Part shown: positions 25,491-34,222 of the stretch, piece by piece | Layout of the letters: each line of letters begins with the position of its first letter | How positions within the stretch are numbered: the stretch's first letter is position 1 | Assembly: GCA_044226395.1 (NCBI GenBank) | Contig: JBGAHD010000002.1 | Location: forward strand, 806,001-870,000 | DNA: 64,000 bases | Direction of reading: 5' to 3' | Source: JBGAHD01 sp044226395 | Lineage (GTDB): Bacteria > Pseudomonadota > Gammaproteobacteria > Xanthomonadales > Ahniellaceae | Program-made: the position numbers and the translations under genes | The notes under the pieces: model-generated | The model's database searches: none | Seen by the model: the letters and a program-made list of their open reading frames with translations, nothing else | Told to the model about the DNA's origin: nothing

Positions 25491-26620
25491 GCGCCCAGAC
25501 CCACGGGCAACCACGCGCTCAAGACCACGCCGCCCGGCGCGGGGCGCGACACCGCCAGTTCGCCACCAAGCGCGGCCATGCGTTCGCGCATGCCAGTCAG
25601 GCCCGAACCGAACACGATCTCGCCAACCGCGCGACCGTCGTCGCGCACTTCCAGCGCGATGCGCGTGCCATCGCGATGCAGGCGAATCCAGACATTGTCG
25701 GCCGTGCTGTGACGCGCGGCATTGGTCAGCGCTTCCTGGATGGCGCGCAGCAAGGCCTCGGCTTGCGCGACCGAATCGACGCGCGCATCGGGGCTGACCC
25801 ACACGTGCACGGCCGGGCGCGGCAAGGGCGCGGCGATTTCGGCGATGGCCTGGCTGAGGCTCATGCCATCGTGCTGACGCATCTGGCGCACCACCGCGCG
25901 AATATCGCCGAGCAATTCATCGGCCAGCCGCGCGGCGGTGGCGATGCCGGCGTTCTCGCTCAGCGCCGGATCGCGCGCGGCGGCGGTGAGGTTGAGCTTG
26001 AGCGCGGTGAGCTTGTGCCCGGCCACGTCGTGCAGCTCGCGCGACAGACGCAGGCGCTCTTGATCGCGCGCGCTCTCGGCTAGCAGCGAGCGCGTGGCGA
26101 GCAGATGCGCGTTGACCTGGCGAAGCTCCGCGCTCGCTTGCTCCGCGCGATGGCTGTACAGCGAGGTCATCGCCGCGAACATTTGAAAACCGCCGTACAT
26201 CATCATCGCCAACAGCGCATTGGCCGCGTCCCAGTGACGCAGAAAAATCGCCGCGAGCACGATATTGATCACCGCGATAATGCCGATGCCCACCGGCAAA
26301 GGCCAGGCGCGCACGATCTGTCCGACCACGATGATCAACAGCACCGGCGCGTTGCTCTTGGGCGCGAGCGCGGTCAGCGCCAGGGCCACCACCGCCTCGA
26401 TCAAGGCCGGAACGCGCCATGCGGGCGTGAGCGGCTGATCGTGATCGCGCAACGCGCACAGCAGGAACAAGGCCAGGAAACTCAGATGCAAGCCCACCGC
26501 CAGCGCGTCGGCCGGCAGCCACCACAATTGCAGGCCGATGCCGATCCACGCCATGTAGGCCGCGACATTCATCGGTTCGAACACGCGCAACCACGGCGCG
26601 CGGGCAGGGGCGTTGGTCAT
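25487..26620 (-). CDS. DesK/NarL-type sensor histidine kinase
   Basis: A 377-residue membrane kinase. About five membrane helices occupy residues 20-155, without a large periplasmic domain, so it likely senses membrane state or an intramembrane cue. A short coiled linker leads to the HisKA_3 box with His197 (RLRLSRELHDVAGHKL) and the ATP-binding domain (EALTNAARHS, then GSGLTGMRERM). It is encoded directly upstream of its response regulator. The target genes cannot be read from the sequence. The divergent gene at 26766 is a possible target by position. Confidence 0.9.
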   Translation of the reverse strand: MTNAPARAPWLRVFEPMNVAAYMAWIGIGLQLWWLPADALAVGLHLSFLALFLLCALRDHDQPLTPAWRVPALIEAVVALALTALAPKSNAPVLLIIVVGQIVRAWPLPVGIGIIAVINIVLAAIFLRHWDAANALLAMMMYGGFQMFAAMTSLYSHRAEQASAELRQVNAHLLATRSLLAESARDQERLRLSRELHDVAGHKLTALKLNLTAAARDPALSENAGIATAARLADELLGDIRAVVRQMRQHDGMSLSQAIAEIAAPLPRPAVHVWVSPDARVDSVAQAEALLRAIQEALTNAARHSTADNVWIRLHRDGTRIALEVRDDGRAVGEIVFGSGLTGMRERMAALGGELAVSRPAPGGVVLSAWLPVGLGA

Positions 26621-26765
26621 GCGGCGATGGTGGCCCGCGCGCGCGTCCGACTCAAGCGATCGCGCGCAAGTGGTGACTTCCAGCAGGGCGAAGTGGTGAC
26701 CGCCGGCACCTGATCGCGCGCCGCCGTCGCCGCAGGCTATCGCCACCGTCGCACAGGAGCGCGCC

Positions 26766-27464
26766 ATGACCGCTTATGAACTCGTTCGTTACACGCACGC
26801 CGGGCTGGGCGCTATCGCCTTGCTGACGTTCTGGACCGCGGGCTTGGCCACCAAGGGCAGTCCGATTCATCGACTCGCCGGAAAGATTTATCTCGTCGCC
26901 ATGGTCGTGGTGCTCACGGCCGCGATTCCGCTCGATATCCGCATTCTGCAAAGTGGCCATGTCATCAACGCGGCGTTTCTCGGTTTTCTGTTGCTGCTGA
27001 CCGTCACCTCGGTGTGGGTGAGTTGGCGCGCGATCGCGGACAAGCGCGACTTCGCGCGCTTCATCGGCCCCGTGTATCGCGCCCTGGCCGTGGCCAATGG
27101 CGTGGCTGGCACGGCGATTCTCGCGCTGGGGCTCAGTCGTGGTGGCATCTTGCTGATCGCGTTCTCGACCGTGGGCTTGATCGGCGCGTTCAACATGACG
27201 CGCAATATCCTGCGCGGCAGCCGCGATCCGCGCTGGTGGTTGCGCGAACATTTCACCGCGATGCTGGCCAATGGCATCGCCACGCACATCGCGTTTCTCA
27301 GCATCGGTCTGCCGCGCCTGGTGCCGGCGTGGGATGGCCCGGTGCTGTTCTACTTCGGCTGGCTCGGGCCGCTGGTCGTGGCGATCGTGGCGCGCGTGAT
27401 CCTGGGCCTTCGTTATCGAACGCCGTCGGCGCGCCCGGCCGTGCTCGGTGGCAGCAGCGCCTGA
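26766..27464 (+). CDS. DUF2306-like multi-pass membrane protein
   Basis: A 232-residue protein with about seven membrane helices and an early conserved histidine (YTHAGLGAIAL). A second histidine in LREHFTAMLANGIATHIAFL and charged loops (GSPIHRLAGKIY, IPLDIR) match the DUF2306 pattern, which resembles heme-binding membrane proteins. AGGAG precedes the ATG. It is divergent from the kinase-regulator pair with 145 bases between. Function unknown. Confidence 0.65.
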   Translation: MTAYELVRYTHAGLGAIALLTFWTAGLATKGSPIHRLAGKIYLVAMVVVLTAAIPLDIRILQSGHVINAAFLGFLLLLTVTSVWVSWRAIADKRDFARFIGPVYRALAVANGVAGTAILALGLSRGGILLIAFSTVGLIGAFNMTRNILRGSRDPRWWLREHFTAMLANGIATHIAFLSIGLPRLVPAWDGPVLFYFGWLGPLVVAIVARVILGLRYRTPSARPAVLGGSSA

Positions 27465-27512
27465 GGCCGCAACCCGCTAAGCTGCCCGCTCCCATTCGGA
27501 GAGGGCGGCACA

Positions 27513-29297
27513 ATGCGCAAGTGGTGGTGGTCGATCGCCTACCTGGTCACTCTGTCGGCGTCGGCGGCCGACACGTCCGCGGCCGATGCGTTTCGCAAGC
27601 TCGCCGACGAGGAATGGCAATACCGTCTGCGCGAATACCCGACGCTCGCCACCGGCGTCGGCGATCATCGCGCCGACGATCAACTCGGCCATGTCGATGA
27701 AGCGAGCCAGCAGCGCCGCCTGAAATATTGGCGCGAAGTCGACCAGCGCCTGGCCAAGATCGACCCCAAGGCGCTCGACGGCGAAGACGCGATCAACTAC
27801 GCGATCTTTTCCGACCAGATCAAGAGCGCCATCGCCAACACCGAAATGCGCGGCTATTTGATGCCGCTCAACAGCGACTCGGCCTTCTACACCGATCTCG
27901 CTGGCCTGCCGCAGCAAGTCTCGCCGCTGGCCGATGCTCAAGCCGCCGAGCGCTATCTCGCGCGCCTCGAGGCGATCCCGGCTTATTTCGACGAACAGCT
28001 CGCGCTGATGCGCGAAGGCCTGCGCGTGGGCATGACGCCGCCGAAAGTCGTGCTGGCCGGTCGCGATGAAGCACTCAAGCCGTATGTCGAAATCAAGTCG
28101 CCGCAAGACAGCAGCTTCTACGCGCCGTTCAAGGCCCTGCCGGCGTCGATCGACGAGGCGCAACAAAAAGCCCTGCGCGAACGCGCGGCGCGCGTGATCG
28201 CGCAAGCCGTCGTGCCGGCCTACGCCAAAGTCTGGCGCTTCCTGCGCGAGGACTACATTCCGCGCGCGCGCAAGACGCTCGCCGCCGAGGCCCTGCCCAA
28301 TGGTCGCGCCTACTATCGTCAGCAGATTCGCGATTACGTGACGCAAGACTACGACCCCAAGGTCGTGCATCAGATCGGTCTCGACGAAGTGCGCCGCATC
28401 CGCGCCGAGATGGATCAGGTGATGGGCGAGACGGGCTTCAAGGGCAGCTTCGCCGAGTTCCTGCATTTCCTGCGCACCGATCAGCAGTTCTACGCCAAGA
28501 CGCCGGAAGAACTGTTGATGCGCGCCTCGTGGATCGCCAAGCGCATCGACTCGCAGCTGCCGCGCTACTTCGGTCATTTGCCGCGTCTGCCGTTCGGCAT
28601 CGCGCCGGTGCCGGACGCGATCGCGCCGTTCTACACCTCGGGCCGCTACGTGCCGCCGGCGGCTGGTGGCGTCGAACCCGGCTATTACTGGGTCAATACT
28701 TTCGATCTCAACAGCCGCACGCTGTACACCTTGCCCGCGTTGACCTTGCACGAAGCCGTGCCCGGCCATCATCTGCAAGGCGCGCTCGCGAGCGAGCAGG
28801 GCGAGCAACCGCCGTTCCGTCGTTACAGCTATCTGTCGGCCTATGGCGAAGGCTGGGCCCTGTACGCCGAGCATCTGGGCTTGGAAATGGGCATCTATCG
28901 CACGCCGTACGAAAACTTTGGCCGGCTGACGTATGAGATGTGGCGCGCTTGTCGCCTGGTCGTCGACACCGGCGTGCACGCGCTGGGCTGGTCGCGCGAA
29001 CAGGCCGTGACCTTCATGCGCGAGAACACCGCGCTGTCCCTGCACGAGATCGATACCGAAATCGATCGCTACATCAGCTGGCCCGGTCAGGCCTTGTCGT
29101 ACAAATTGGGCGAATTGAAGATTCGCGAACTGCGCGCGCGCGCCGAAAAAGCGCTCGGCGCCGATTTCGATTTGCGCGCCTTCCACGACACCGTGCTCGC
29201 CACGGGCTCGGTGCCGCTGCCGATTCTCGAGGCGCACATCGACGATTACATCGCCAAGCGCAAGGCCGAACTGGCCGCCAAGGCCGGTAAAAGCTGA
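27513..29297 (+). CDS. DUF885 family secreted metallopeptidase
   Basis: A 594-residue protein with a short signal peptide (WWSIAYLVTLSASAA). DUF885 proteins are zinc metallopeptidase-like; the metal-binding motif HEAVPGHHLQ is visible near residue 413, with a downstream glutamate region YGEGWALYAEHLG. N-terminal blocks EYPTLATGVGDHR and the central VPPAAGGVEPGYYWVNTFD are also family-typical. The length is usual for the family. It is likely periplasmic. GGAGAGGGCGG stands before the ATG as ribosome binding site. Confidence 0.88.
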   Translation: MRKWWWSIAYLVTLSASAADTSAADAFRKLADEEWQYRLREYPTLATGVGDHRADDQLGHVDEASQQRRLKYWREVDQRLAKIDPKALDGEDAINYAIFSDQIKSAIANTEMRGYLMPLNSDSAFYTDLAGLPQQVSPLADAQAAERYLARLEAIPAYFDEQLALMREGLRVGMTPPKVVLAGRDEALKPYVEIKSPQDSSFYAPFKALPASIDEAQQKALRERAARVIAQAVVPAYAKVWRFLREDYIPRARKTLAAEALPNGRAYYRQQIRDYVTQDYDPKVVHQIGLDEVRRIRAEMDQVMGETGFKGSFAEFLHFLRTDQQFYAKTPEELLMRASWIAKRIDSQLPRYFGHLPRLPFGIAPVPDAIAPFYTSGRYVPPAAGGVEPGYYWVNTFDLNSRTLYTLPALTLHEAVPGHHLQGALASEQGEQPPFRRYSYLSAYGEGWALYAEHLGLEMGIYRTPYENFGRLTYEMWRACRLVVDTGVHALGWSREQAVTFMRENTALSLHEIDTEIDRYISWPGQALSYKLGELKIRELRARAEKALGADFDLRAFHDTVLATGSVPLPILEAHIDDYIAKRKAELAAKAGKS

Positions 29298-29300
29298 GAC

Positions 29301-29309
29301 TGGTATCCT
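29301..29309 (+). promoter_or_regulatory. extended -10 element TGGTATCCT
   Basis: TGG followed by TATCCT, directly after the DUF885 stop and 31 bases before the next ATG, fits an extended -10 promoter for the gene at 29340. Confidence 0.4.
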
Positions 29310-29339
29310 AGCCGCCACCTCGCCATCGACGGATCGCTC

Positions 29340-29837
29340 ATGAGAACACTGCTGGCCCTGACGCTCGCGCTCGCCGCCACCGGCGCGCACGCCGCCGAAA
29401 AGACCCTGTACAAGTGTCGCGCCGCCGATGGCAGCCTGGCCTTTCAGGAAGCGCCGTGCGAGGGCAAGCCGCTGGCCACGATTCCGATCTCGGCCGAGCC
29501 GCAGAAGGTCGATCTCTCCGATCCCGCCTGCCGCAACATGGCGCGCGATCTGTGGCGACTGCTCGGCCGCGTCGATCTGACTGAATTCGGCGAGGCCGCG
29601 CGCCAGGACTTGCAAGCGCGCAAGCAAACCTTCCGCGAGCAATGCCACGCCGAACTCGAGCGCTCGCAACGCGCGATCGAATGCGCGGTGCTGGCCGGCG
29701 CGGTGTCGCTGTCGACCATCAACGACACCGAGGAAGAGCGCGCCAAGGCCGAGCGCGTGAAGAATCAGCACAAGACCGAATGCAGTCAGTCGATGATCGA
29801 CGCCGACATCGACGCGCACGTGCATCCCGCCCGCTAA
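29340..29837 (+). CDS. DUF4124-like secreted protein
   Basis: A 165-residue protein with a signal peptide (LLALTLALAATGAHA) and the opening pattern of DUF4124 proteins, KTLYKCRAADGSLAFQEAPC. Cysteines are present in the mature part (for example C26, C40, then C63, C102, C114, C149), which suggests disulfides in the periplasm. The C-terminal half is a charged helical region. Function unknown. It is 24 bases upstream of folE and may be cotranscribed with it. Confidence 0.72.
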   Translation: MRTLLALTLALAATGAHAAEKTLYKCRAADGSLAFQEAPCEGKPLATIPISAEPQKVDLSDPACRNMARDLWRLLGRVDLTEFGEAARQDLQARKQTFREQCHAELERSQRAIECAVLAGAVSLSTINDTEEERAKAERVKNQHKTECSQSMIDADIDAHVHPAR

Positions 29838-29861
29838 ACCCTTCATCGCAGGCCGACGCGC

Positions 29862-30464
29862 ATGAGCAAGGACAAACCGGCCACCGTCTCCCGCGAGCAA
29901 GCGCTCGAGGCCGTGCGCACGCTGTTGCGCTGGGCCGGCGAGGATCCCGCGCGCGAAGGCCTGCTCGACACGCCGCAACGCGTGGTCGATGCCTATGGCG
30001 AGTGGTTCGCCGGCTACGCCGAGGAGCCAGCCGAATACCTGCGTCGCACCTTCGAGGAAGTCGAAGGCTATGACGAGCTGATCATCCTTCGCGACATCGA
30101 GTTCTCCAGTTTCTGCGAGCATCACATGGCGCCGATCATCGGTCGCGCCCATGTCGGTTATCTGCCGCAAAACAAGGTCGTCGGCATCAGCAAGCTCGCG
30201 CGCGTGGTCGAGACCTACGCCAAGCGTTTCCAGGTGCAGGAAAAAATGACCGCGCAGATCGCGCAATCGATCCAGGACGTGTTGCGTCCGCGCGGCGTGG
30301 GCGTGGTGGTCGAGGCCGTGCATCACTGCATGACCACGCGCGGCGTGCATCAGCGACGCGTGTCGATGGTCACCAGCACCATGTTGGGCAGCTTCCGCGA
30401 GGATGCGCGCACCCGCGCGGAGTTTCTCGCCTTCATCGATCTGTCCGATCGCGGCAAGCGCTAG
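29862..30464 (+). CDS. folE: GTP cyclohydrolase I
   Basis: A 200-residue FolE, the first enzyme of tetrahydrofolate synthesis, converting GTP to 7,8-dihydroneopterin triphosphate. The zinc ligands are Cys85 and His88 (in SSFCEHHMAPIIGRAHVGY) and Cys156 (HHCMTTRGV). The block VVGISKLARVVETYAKRFQV is also diagnostic. Length and domain are complete. It converges with the rhomboid gene; the 54 bases between carry no obvious terminator. Confidence 0.97.
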   Translation: MSKDKPATVSREQALEAVRTLLRWAGEDPAREGLLDTPQRVVDAYGEWFAGYAEEPAEYLRRTFEEVEGYDELIILRDIEFSSFCEHHMAPIIGRAHVGYLPQNKVVGISKLARVVETYAKRFQVQEKMTAQIAQSIQDVLRPRGVGVVVEAVHHCMTTRGVHQRRVSMVTSTMLGSFREDARTRAEFLAFIDLSDRGKR

Positions 30465-30518
30465 CGCGACACAGCGGCCCGCGCGCGCTCATCGCGCGCG
30501 AAGGCTTCTCGCCAAGAT

Positions 30519-31352
30519 TCAATGTCGCGTGGGCGTGGGCGGCTCGTCGTCGATGCGCGGCGGCGCGCGTCGATCGGGGAAGGGCAGGATGGTGGCGCCG
30601 TTTTCCGGCTCGCGTTCCGGCCGCACCCACAGCACGGGCACGTGATCGGGACGCGGCGGTTCGAACTGATCGCGCTCGGCTTCGGCCTGGGCGGCGAGTT
30701 CTTCCTCGATCTCCCAGCTGTACTTCTTGCGCGGCGGCAGCGGATCGCGCTTGCGCCACAGCACCGCCGCGAGCACGCCGGCCAGGGCGCCGCTCAAGTG
30801 ATATTCCCAAGACACGCCGGCCTCGCGCGGCAGCACGGTCATCAGCATGCCGCCGTACATCAGAAAGGTCACCAGGGCCACGGCCACCGCGCGTCGATCC
30901 CAACGCAACAAGCCCAGCACGAACAGAAAGAACATCAGGCCATGCGCCACGCCGCTGGCGCCGATGTGCGCGTTGGGCCGGCCGATCAACCACGTGCCCA
31001 GGCCCGACAACAACCAGATCAAGGGCAGGGCGCGCGCCGACGCGCGCGGATACGCGTACAGCGCCAGCGTGCCCAGCATCAGCAAGGGCAGGGTGTTGGA
31101 AATCAGGTGTTCCCACGAACCGTGCAGCAAGGGCGCGGTGAGCACGCCGACCAGGCCCCAGGGATTGCCCGGCATCACGCCCAGGCCCGAGAAATCGCGA
31201 CCCACCAACCATTCGAACAGCTTGATCCACCACAACGCCGCCACCGCGGCCACCGTCCACCACGCGGCGCGACGCAGGCGCGCGCGGTCCTGGCGCACTT
31301 GCTGCGGCGTGACGTCGTCGGACGGGTCGAGATTGAACAGGGGATTGGCCAC
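30519..31352 (-). CDS. rhomboid family intramembrane serine protease
   Basis: A 277-residue protein with about six membrane helices. The catalytic serine is Ser133 in GASG and the catalytic histidine is His185 in EYHLSGALAG; the structural H82/N86 pair is in HGSWEHLISNTLPLL. All key residues are present. The C-terminal 75 residues are hydrophilic, rich in Glu, Arg and Pro, and lie in the cytosol. Substrate unknown. It is divergent from the DUF2238 gene across a 138-base gap. Confidence 0.88.
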   Translation of the reverse strand: MANPLFNLDPSDDVTPQQVRQDRARLRRAAWWTVAAVAALWWIKLFEWLVGRDFSGLGVMPGNPWGLVGVLTAPLLHGSWEHLISNTLPLLMLGTLALYAYPRASARALPLIWLLSGLGTWLIGRPNAHIGASGVAHGLMFFLFVLGLLRWDRRAVAVALVTFLMYGGMLMTVLPREAGVSWEYHLSGALAGVLAAVLWRKRDPLPPRKKYSWEIEEELAAQAEAERDQFEPPRPDHVPVLWVRPEREPENGATILPFPDRRAPPRIDDEPPTPTRH

Positions 31353-31475
31353 GGGCAGCAGGTTGGGGCGGGCCGGGGCGGCTCAAGGGCGGATGATGGC
31401 GCGAATCGTTGCGCGCGTCCCGATGGCGCGTGCGGACCCCGCCGTTCAGCCTTTGGCCGCGTCGCGCGCGGGACG

Positions 31476-31484
31476 TGATACAAC
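31476..31484 (+). promoter_or_regulatory. -10-like TGATACAAC just before a start codon
   Basis: TGA followed by TACAAC ends 6 bases before the ATG at 31491, so the message probably starts at the ATG (leaderless). TTGGCC at 31453-31458 is a possible weak -35. No ribosome binding site is present. Confidence 0.4.
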
Positions 31485-31490
31485 GCGGCG

Positions 31491-32132
31491 ATGAGCGCCC
31501 AAAACCCGCCCGCGATTCACCCCTCGCCGCGCGAACTCGGCGTCTACGCCGCGATCGCGCTCGCCGTGCTGACCTGGTCGGGCATCGCGCCCAACGACCG
31601 CATGACCTGGTTCATGGAAGTGATCTGGGTCTTGATCGCGCTGCCGCTGATTGGCGCCACGTGGTCACGTTTTCCGCTGACGCGGCTGCTGTGCGTGTTG
31701 ATCCTGGCGCACATGTGCGTGTTGATGGTCGGCGGCCACTACAACTATGCCGAAGTGCCGGCCGGCTTCTGGGTGCGCGATTGGCTGGGCCTGGAGCGCA
31801 ATCACTACGATCGCCTCGGGCATTTCGCCCAAGGCTTCGTGCCCGCCATCCTCGCGCGCGAATTGCTGCTGCGTCACACCAGCCTGCGTCGCGGCGGTTG
31901 GTTGTTTTACCTGATCACCAGCGTGTGCCTGGCCTTCAGCGCCTTCTTCGAAATGATCGAATGGTGGGCCGCGCTGATCTGGGGCGCCGACGCCGACGCC
32001 TTCCTCGCCACCCAAGGCGACCCCTGGGACACGCAATGGGACATGTTCCTGGCCCTGATCGGCGCGATCAGCGCGCAGCTTCTGCTGGCGCGCTGGCACG
32101 ATCGTCAGCTGGGCCCCGCGATCACGCGCTAG
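31491..32132 (+). CDS. DUF2238 (YjdF-like) membrane protein
   Basis: A 213-residue membrane protein with about six helices. It has the family blocks NHYDRLGHFAQGFVPAILAR, FFEMIEWWAALIWG and QGDPWDTQWDMFLALIG, rich in Asp, His and Trp at membrane borders. Relatives are annotated YjdF; the activity is unknown. A GC hairpin follows the stop. Confidence 0.85.
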   Translation: MSAQNPPAIHPSPRELGVYAAIALAVLTWSGIAPNDRMTWFMEVIWVLIALPLIGATWSRFPLTRLLCVLILAHMCVLMVGGHYNYAEVPAGFWVRDWLGLERNHYDRLGHFAQGFVPAILARELLLRHTSLRRGGWLFYLITSVCLAFSAFFEMIEWWAALIWGADADAFLATQGDPWDTQWDMFLALIGAISAQLLLARWHDRQLGPAITR

Positions 32133-32149
32133 GCGCGCCTTCGCGCGCC
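32132..32149. other. GC hairpin between convergent genes
   Basis: GGCGCGC (32132-32138), loop CTTC, GCGCGCC (32143-32149) form a perfect 7-base stem with a tetraloop between the stops of two convergent genes. There is no T-run, so termination is uncertain. Confidence 0.4.
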
Positions 32150-32162
32150 CGACGCGAAGCGC

Positions 32163-34124
32163 TTACTCATCGGCCTTCGACAACACCGGCAAGGTCACCG
32201 CGCTCGCGTGCGTGGCATCGTGATAGACGCGCTGCGTGGCGCGCACGAAATCGCTGTCCTTGGCCTGATAGATATTCGGCACGAACTGCTGCGGGTTGCG
32301 ATCGATGAAGGGAAACCACGTCGACTGCACCTGGATCATCACGCGATGGCCGCGCTGAAACGTGTGCAGCACATCGTCGAGCGTCACGCGCAATCGCGTC
32401 GGCTCGTTCGGCACCAGCGGTTTCGGCTGCGCTGGATCGTCGCGATAGCGCGCGCGAATCGGTTCGCCCCGCACCAGGGTCTGTTGACCGCCGCGATCGC
32501 GCTTGCCGGCGCGCGCATCCAGTTCAGTCCAACCGCGCATCGTGTCGGGATTGACGTCGATGAGCTTGATCACGAAGTCCGAATCCGTGCCGCTGGAACT
32601 CGCCCACAGCTCGACCTCGATCGGGCCGGCCAAGGTCAGGTCCTCGCTTAGCGGTTCGGTCTGGAACACCAGCACGTCGGGCCGGCGCGCGACGAAGCGC
32701 TGATCCTCGGCCATGTAGTTCTTGCCCCAACGCTGCGAAATCTCCTGCGTGTAAGGCACGGGCTTGGCCGGGTCGGACACGTATTCGTCGAAGCTCGGCG
32801 TCTCGGCCGTGGGCGCCGCGAACGCGAGCTGCCCCTGCGCGCCCAGATACAGGCGACGCGGCTGGGCCTCGCGCGGCGGCCACGCATCGAATCGGCGCCA
32901 GCGGTTGGCGCCGCTTTCGAACATCAGCGCTTCGGGCAGACGCGGGTCGGGGCCGTCCTTCAAATGATGCTTGAAAAAGGCCAGTTCCAGCGGCTGATAG
33001 AACTCGCTCGCGGCGAAGCCGAAATCGGCGTCGCCCAGCTTGTCGCCCGGCGTGCGCACCCAGCCGCCGTGCGACCACGGACCCATGACCAGGGTGTTGC
33101 GGATGCCGGGGTTTTGCTTCTCGATCGCGCGATAGGTGTTGAGCGGGCCGTAGAGATCCTCGGTGTCGTAGAAGCCCCCGACCACCAGCATCGCCGCGCG
33201 AACGCCGCGCAGATGCGGCAACAGATTGCGCGATTGCCAGAACGCGTCGTAGTCGGGATGCGCCGCGACTTCGTTCCAGAACGGAATTTCATCCTTGAAA
33301 TAGCGCGGATTGGCATTGCTCAAGCCGCCCAGGCGCAAGAAGAAATCGTACGCGTCGGGCGTGCCGTACTCGAAACGAAAGGGCTCCTCGCTGTCCGTCG
33401 GTTCCGGCCGCGGGCGATCGAAGCCGGAAAAGAACGCGAAGTTCATTTGCAGATTGAAGGCGCCGTTGCGATGCATGTCGTCGCCCATCCACCAGTCGGC
33501 GATCGGCGCCTGCGGCGACACGGCCTTCAACGCGGGATGCGAGTCGATGGCGCCGGCCGAAGCATAGAAGCCCGGATAGGAAATCCCCATCAGGCCCACG
33601 CGGCCGTTGTGATGCGCGACGTGCGCGAGCAACCAGTCGATGGTGTCGTGGGTATCGCTGGCCTCGTCGAAGGCTTGGCCGCGCTTGTCGTCCTGGTGCG
33701 GTCGCATATTGACGAAGGCGCCCTCGGACATGTGCTGGCCGCGCACGTCCTGGAATACGAAGATAAAGCCTTCCTTCTCGTACGCCTCGGTCGTGCCGAG
33801 CGCCGGCGGGTAGCGGTCCAGGCCGTAGGGCGCGACCGAATAGGGCGTGCGCCGCATCAGGATCGGATAGGTCTTGTCGGCCGAGGCATCGTTGGGCACA
33901 TAGACCGCGGTGAACAAGCGCGTGCCATCGCGCATGGGGATGCGGTACTCGTACTTGGTGAAGCCGGCGCGGATGGCGCGCGCGCGCTCGTCCGGCGCGA
34001 CCAATTGCGCCACGCCGGTGGCGGCGGCGGTTTCCGGCGGCACCGGCGCCGGGGTGGGCGTGGCTTGCGCCCACGCGAGACTCGGACCGACCGCGAGCGC
34101 GGCGGCGAACAGGACTTGGCGCAT
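32163..34124 (-). CDS. CocE/NonD family secreted alpha/beta hydrolase
   Basis: A 653-residue hydrolase of the X-Pro dipeptidyl-peptidase/cocaine-esterase (S15) group. Signal peptide MRQVLFAAALAVGPSLAWAQ, then a Pro-rich linker, the alpha/beta-hydrolase domain and a C-terminal jelly-roll domain (from about 420). The nucleophile is Ser182 in GLMGISYPGF; the oxyanion region is in QDVRGQHMSEG. A histidine in GPWSHGGWVR is the likely triad member. The start is supported by GGAGGAGTCGAC immediately upstream on the minus strand. Substrates could be peptides, esters or glutaryl amides; not decidable here. Confidence 0.9.
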   Translation of the reverse strand: MRQVLFAAALAVGPSLAWAQATPTPAPVPPETAAATGVAQLVAPDERARAIRAGFTKYEYRIPMRDGTRLFTAVYVPNDASADKTYPILMRRTPYSVAPYGLDRYPPALGTTEAYEKEGFIFVFQDVRGQHMSEGAFVNMRPHQDDKRGQAFDEASDTHDTIDWLLAHVAHHNGRVGLMGISYPGFYASAGAIDSHPALKAVSPQAPIADWWMGDDMHRNGAFNLQMNFAFFSGFDRPRPEPTDSEEPFRFEYGTPDAYDFFLRLGGLSNANPRYFKDEIPFWNEVAAHPDYDAFWQSRNLLPHLRGVRAAMLVVGGFYDTEDLYGPLNTYRAIEKQNPGIRNTLVMGPWSHGGWVRTPGDKLGDADFGFAASEFYQPLELAFFKHHLKDGPDPRLPEALMFESGANRWRRFDAWPPREAQPRRLYLGAQGQLAFAAPTAETPSFDEYVSDPAKPVPYTQEISQRWGKNYMAEDQRFVARRPDVLVFQTEPLSEDLTLAGPIEVELWASSSGTDSDFVIKLIDVNPDTMRGWTELDARAGKRDRGGQQTLVRGEPIRARYRDDPAQPKPLVPNEPTRLRVTLDDVLHTFQRGHRVMIQVQSTWFPFIDRNPQQFVPNIYQAKDSDFVRATQRVYHDATHASAVTLPVLSKADE

Positions 34125-34210
34125 GTCGACTCCTCCCAGGGACGGGCGATTGTGCGGCCCCGGCGTGCGTCTGCCAATCGATCGGGCCCACCCGCGCCGC
34201 GCGTGGCCGC

Positions 34211-34216
34211 TACAAT
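34211..34216 (+). promoter_or_regulatory. -10 TACAAT six bases before a start codon
   Basis: TACAAT matches five of six -10 consensus bases and ends 6 bases before the ATG at 34223, placing the expected first transcribed base on the start codon. No ribosome binding site is present. Confidence 0.45.
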
Positions 34217-34222
34217 CGGCGC

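Noticed and set aside
27477..30350. 957-codon open frame on the minus strand
   Set aside because: It lies opposite the DUF885, DUF4124-like and folE genes, which have clear family motifs. Long antisense frames are expected at this GC content.
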